The position numbers were made by a program, and so were the translations under genes. Below the pieces are notes generated by a model, which was given only the letters and a program-made list of their open reading frames with translations, ran no database searches and was not told the origin of the DNA. A stretch of 64,000 nt of DNA from Nautilus pompilius. Lineage: Eukaryota; Mollusca; Cephalopoda; Nautilida; Nautilidae. The stretch's first letter is position 1. Each line of letters begins with the position of its first letter. Shown here piece by piece: positions 60,520 to 64,000 of this stretch. The DNA lies in assembly GCA_018389105.1 (NCBI GenBank), contig JACATO010000049.1:682001-746000 (forward strand), read 5' to 3'.

Positions 60520-60955
60520 TAAATGGATAAAAGTTATAATTATGTGTTATTTTGGTAAAGTGAGGGTCTCTTGGTATTTGGGATAAGTTTCTCTATAACT
60601 AGTGGTAGCTGTTAAGGTTTACAATTCTTTGGGGGATTCTGGCTCTATTGTATACAGCCATTGATGAACCCCATATTTAGTTTTGTAATTATATTCTTGT
60701 AACATTGTAAATCTTTTGGTTCCACCAACCTAAAACCCCCCAATAAAGTAAGATTTTTCTTAAGTTACATTATAATTTATATTTGAAATTTTAAATATTT
60801 GATCATCCAATTTTATAACATCTCCAGGGTTGGAATCTAATACTTTTTTCCAGCAATTACATCTATGTTAGATACTTCAAGAGATTTTATATCATCTTTA
60901 GATATATTTACATAAGAATTATTACTTGCAGCATGCCTATATTGTTTAAGCCTTG
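60520..60955 (-). pseudogene. Coding-like fragment next to PolB blocks
   Basis: The minus strand reads RTRLKQYRHAASNNSYVNIS and KDDIKSLEVSNIDVIAGKK, then, after a one-base shift, LDSNPGDVIKLDDQIFKISN and, near 60.6-60.7 kb, TMLQEYNYKTKYGVHQWLY. It follows the PolB blocks directly on the same strand. Family not recognised; it may be another gene of the same element brought close by deletion. Confidence 0.4.
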
Positions 60956-61850
60956 TCCTGTCATTAATAACACATCATAATTTAAGAGATCTACTTTTAT
61001 TTTAGTCATCTTTAAACAAGAATTCTAGGTTTGAGAAAGGGGTATAAAGAATTGACAGGGATCTAACTTATAAATACAGTTCTCTAAAGATCTCACATAC
61101 ATCAGCCAAAGACAAAACATTACAATTAAGGTAGATATCATTACACTCTCCTAATGCTTAAATGTTGTACTTTTGATATACTTTATAATACTTAAAATCT
61201 GAATTTGAGATAAATTTTTTTTTGTTAATAACCAATATTTACATTATAAGATTATAAAAAAAATGGGTGTGCAGGCATTCTTTTTCTTCTAAAGGTTTCA
61301 TCAGCTGTAGACATAAATTGCTTTTATTTTAGATTTGCCACTAAAATCATTCCCATAAATCTAAAAGAGTCTTAAAATGTAACTTTGATACATTTGGTTA
61401 TTACTCTTTATCAAAATGTTCTTAACTGAAAATGAAATATACTTTTTGAATGTTTGTGTCGCCTTTAGCTAGATCTTTAAAGAAGAGATGCATGTTTTAA
61501 TTAGATAAATTATGAAATATAAAATATAATTGGAGTATTTAATAGTTAAGTGACAGTAAAAGGTTCTTAAAAGATATAATACAATTCAGAAGCTGTAAAG
61601 TTTATGTGGTCCTCATTTGTATAAATATTATGTACTACATTTTTAGTACGTAGTATAAAGATTCTAGTATTAGTATTTTCTACTACTATATTTGTAGCTC
61701 TAAAGAGAACAGGTATAGATTTTTCATGACCTGATTCAACATTATACTAAAAAGACATGAAATGCATCTATTATGATATTTTGTACTTATTGTACGCTGT
61801 CCTACTTTTAGCAAAACATTTTCAAAATCTGCATAATTACAAAGGGTTCT
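60955..61850 (-). pseudogene. Polinton/Maverick-type DNA polymerase B remnant
   Basis: Minus-strand blocks are colinear with type-B polymerases of Polintons: ExoI-type NYADFENVLLKV (61835-61821 holds YADFE), then DSFRFMGMILVANLK (near 61371-61330, with one stop before it), then CNVLSLADVCEIFREL (near 61130-61085, the D-x-LLA-VFE-F block with the usual Asp replaced by Asn), then LKMTKIKVDLLNYDVLL (near 61010-60965). The palm catalytic motifs are not found, and stops and shifts are common. It is a dead, truncated copy. Confidence 0.65.
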
Positions 61851-62188
61851 TTTAATTTTGCTGCAAAGTTTTTAATAGGCAATCTAGGTAAAACTGGTTA
61901 ATTGTTCTACATATCCTCTTTATGTCTTATAGGTTCTTTTTCATCTTTATAATTCAGCAAATAGCTGAGGCATTTATGCTTTGTTATTTGCATTCTATTG
62001 ACAGATTTTTAATTAGAGTTTGATCTCCTGTGTAATAAGCAAGAGATCTACATCTTAAGTTGTAATTTTATGTTGTGCAACTTTGTTGTTATCTTTATCA
62101 GACATTTCAGATTCATCGGTCATGTGCAACTATACACCAGAAAAGATATTTTAAATCTTTATTTTGAAAGTACAGTATGTGAAGATGC

Positions 62189-62640
62189 TTAATCTATTAT
62201 TGCAAACCTCCATGTTAGTGATTTGTATATGATGCTTTCTACATTATAAGCTAATTCACCAAAGTTATCAGAGAGTATGTATACACTGTCACTATGTATC
62301 ACTGCTCTCCCATAAGTTATTCTGCATATAATATAAATTTGATACCAGTGCCTATTATCTCCTATATTTTTAAGTAAATTCTTCACAAGTTTTTATTATG
62401 CCACCTTTCATCAAGAAGATTTTTTTTTAAATTGGGGTCCAAAAATAGTTTAAAACGTGCAGCTTGAATTCTTCAAATATACCTTTTAGGATTTCTTTGT
62501 GTATTTTTTCTTTTGGTCTTTTGGGTTATTTGATATGTTCTAAATTTAAAAGATAAGGGTGATTAAATTCTTTTTCTTCTAATAATACAAAACCACTCAT
62601 TTTAAAATACAAATGTTTGTTGATCCTGTCAAATTCTTTG
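62189..62640 (-). pseudogene. Coding-like fragment upstream of the PolB blocks
   Basis: The minus strand reads MSGFVLLEEKEFNHPYLLNL, then IHKEILKGIFEEFKLHVLNY, then IGDNRHWYQIYIICRITYGR, SDSVYILSDNFGELAYNVES and IYKSLTWRFAIID, with frame changes. The density of sensible protein sequence is far above background. Family not recognised. It shares strand and proximity with the PolB remnant and may belong to the same element. Confidence 0.4.
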
Positions 62641-62949
62641 TCATGATTAGTACTTTACTAAAATAATTTATACATTAATTAATTTTTGTTGCAATATCTT
62701 CTGGTTAACTTACTCAATGATTTTGTTTTCTCTTAATCAACTGGGAATGAGGGAGTGCAGCTAAAACAAGAGAGTAGGTACGTGGTGTAGGTTGTAATTT
62801 GAGAGAAGTGGGCAGAGTTTGATGCAGATGGATCTTATAAACTTTACAATAAAAACAAACCGTGGTTTATTCTTTTTGCTGGGCATAAAGCATTTTATTG
62901 ATTTGTGTGTAAAATACTTGGCCTTTACCCTGTTGGCCTTGTACACACA

Positions 62950-63495
62950 TTCACTCCGACATTCTAGGCCAAGACTCCAGCAGTCTTTGTATTAAATAAA
63001 ACTCTGTTATACTGATATTGATTAATGCACTTAGTTTCATTTTTTAAAAAAAACTAGCACATGTTTAATGTTGGATATTTGTTTGAAATTTAAAACTGAA
63101 GATTTAAAAATTAGATTTCATCAAAAGTATGTTGTGAAGAACCAGTAGCAGCACAGAAGCTCCCATACACATACCACTCATATGTCAATATCTATTTTTT
63201 CTCTGTAAAATTTTCAATTTGAATATTATATTTTTACTGATTTGGTAAAACTTAGACATTTTCCTAAAAACAGAACTACCCTTTAACTAAGTTCTATGGC
63301 TACATGGTTGGTCATTAGTCAGGGCTGTTTAGCATATGATTCCATTATTTTCAAAGCAAGATGACTGCATGATGCGACTTATTTGCTGTGCACTTTATCC
63401 AAATAAAATCTTCCTTGTATGTTGGCCATGTGGTTAAGTAAGGGAGAATTATTAATTTAATTTACTGATATACTTGCTTGAACTTCCTTATACAG
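62950..63495. other. Non-coding, AT-rich
   Basis: Nothing is recognised apart from the pyrimidine-poor lead-in to the candidate acceptor at 63495. Confidence 0.4.
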
Positions 63496-63613
63496 GAGTA
63501 GAGAAGTGATGATAGTCAGACATAGGAACCATGTTGCTCATCAGCATTATCTGGTAACTCAACATTTAGTGCAGCTATTGTATGCTATTGATGCTTTTAC
63601 AAATGCACTGTGA
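63496..63613 (+). CDS. Candidate terminal exon of an unrecognised gene
   Basis: After CTTCCTTATACAG (ending 63495) one base plus 38 open codons read SREVMIVRHRNHVAHQHYLV and TQHLVQLLYAIDAFTNAL before TGA at 63611-63613. The peptide has a helical, protein-like composition. It would need an upstream exon ending in phase 2. It may belong with the candidate exons at 38.4 and 41.5 kb, but the phases show that at least one exon is missing between. Confidence 0.35.
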
Positions 63614-64000
63614 ATAGTTAAAGCACACACACTGATTTTCTTTTTTGCCACACCTCTCCAGTAAAATCTGTTAAAACCTAATCAGCTGGTGCAACTTAAT
63701 TTTATTATCAGTTTCTCAAAATATTAGAAAAGATATCATCTTAACCTGAGATCAGTATTGCATAAGTTGAGTAACATTTTTCCATTACCTGTGACAGCCG
63801 AGAAACCCTGTCACATGGCTTTTTTAAAAAAAATCTTTGCATTTACAAAGAGCCACTAACTCTCTTTAATGACAATATGTTCTGTCAAAAGTCAGTACAC
63901 TAAAAATGTTTTATTTGTGTAGATGTTGACATCACTCTGGATTTTTGCTGTCTATTGATAAAGCACTTGCTGTAATACAAAATATTTATTTTACCAGTTC
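63614..64000. other. Right edge of the window, nothing recognised
   Basis: AT-rich sequence with no supported gene. Possible 3' UTR of the candidate exon at 63.5 kb; AATAAA is not obvious in the first few hundred bases. Confidence 0.35.

Overview
The window looks like nuclear DNA from an AT-rich, intron-bearing invertebrate animal genome. The evidence is spliced genes with GT-AG introns, a long satellite array, tRNA-like SINEs and many decayed animal transposon families (hAT, Tc1/mariner, Penelope-like, Polinton-like). The repertoire would fit a chelicerate or another large-genome invertebrate, but that is a weak inference and I do not name a species.

Layout. (1) 1-8254 is the right-hand part of a tandem array with an 80-bp unit, about 103 copies. 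It includes a 400-bp, five-unit higher-order repeat and a homogenised right end, and it stops abruptly at 8254. (2) 8658-16971, minus strand, is a two-exon gene for a single-pass membrane protein of the cholinesterase-like adhesion family. The catalytic serine position is Asp, the Glu and His of the triad are not recognisable, and exon 1 carries a one-base frameshift. (3) 16972-23071 is non-coding apart from SINE-like sequence and CpG-containing islands. (4) 23072-30422, plus strand, is an intact eight-exon gene for a 622-residue protein with an RG-rich N-terminus, a helical middle and a Ro60-like von Willebrand A/MIDAS domain. All exon phases join cleanly. A non-autonomous hAT element with a perfect 8-bp target duplication sits 30 bp after its stop codon. 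(5) 31.4-64 kb is mostly non-coding with a transposon graveyard. In order it holds a GTF2IRD2-like hAT (34.9-37.2 kb), a Tc1 fragment (42.8-43.1), an unrecognised decayed ORF region (43.5-45.4), a p52-repressor-type hAT (48.5-51.5), a second Tc1 (52.6-53.9), two copies of an orphan 'EHGERFHQD' protein family (54.3-55.5 and 59.6-60.3), a Penelope-like reverse transcriptase (58.1-59.4) and Polinton-type PolB blocks (about 61-62 kb). Three short exon candidates (38.4, 41.5 and 63.5 kb, plus strand) may belong to an unrecognised host gene spanning this region.

The two real genes point in opposite directions and share no visible functional link. CTCF-like motifs at 8.5 and 18.3 kb (plus) and 34.6 kb (minus) are in convergent orientation around the vWA gene, a speculative hint of domain structure. 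Most of the rest is transposon decay.
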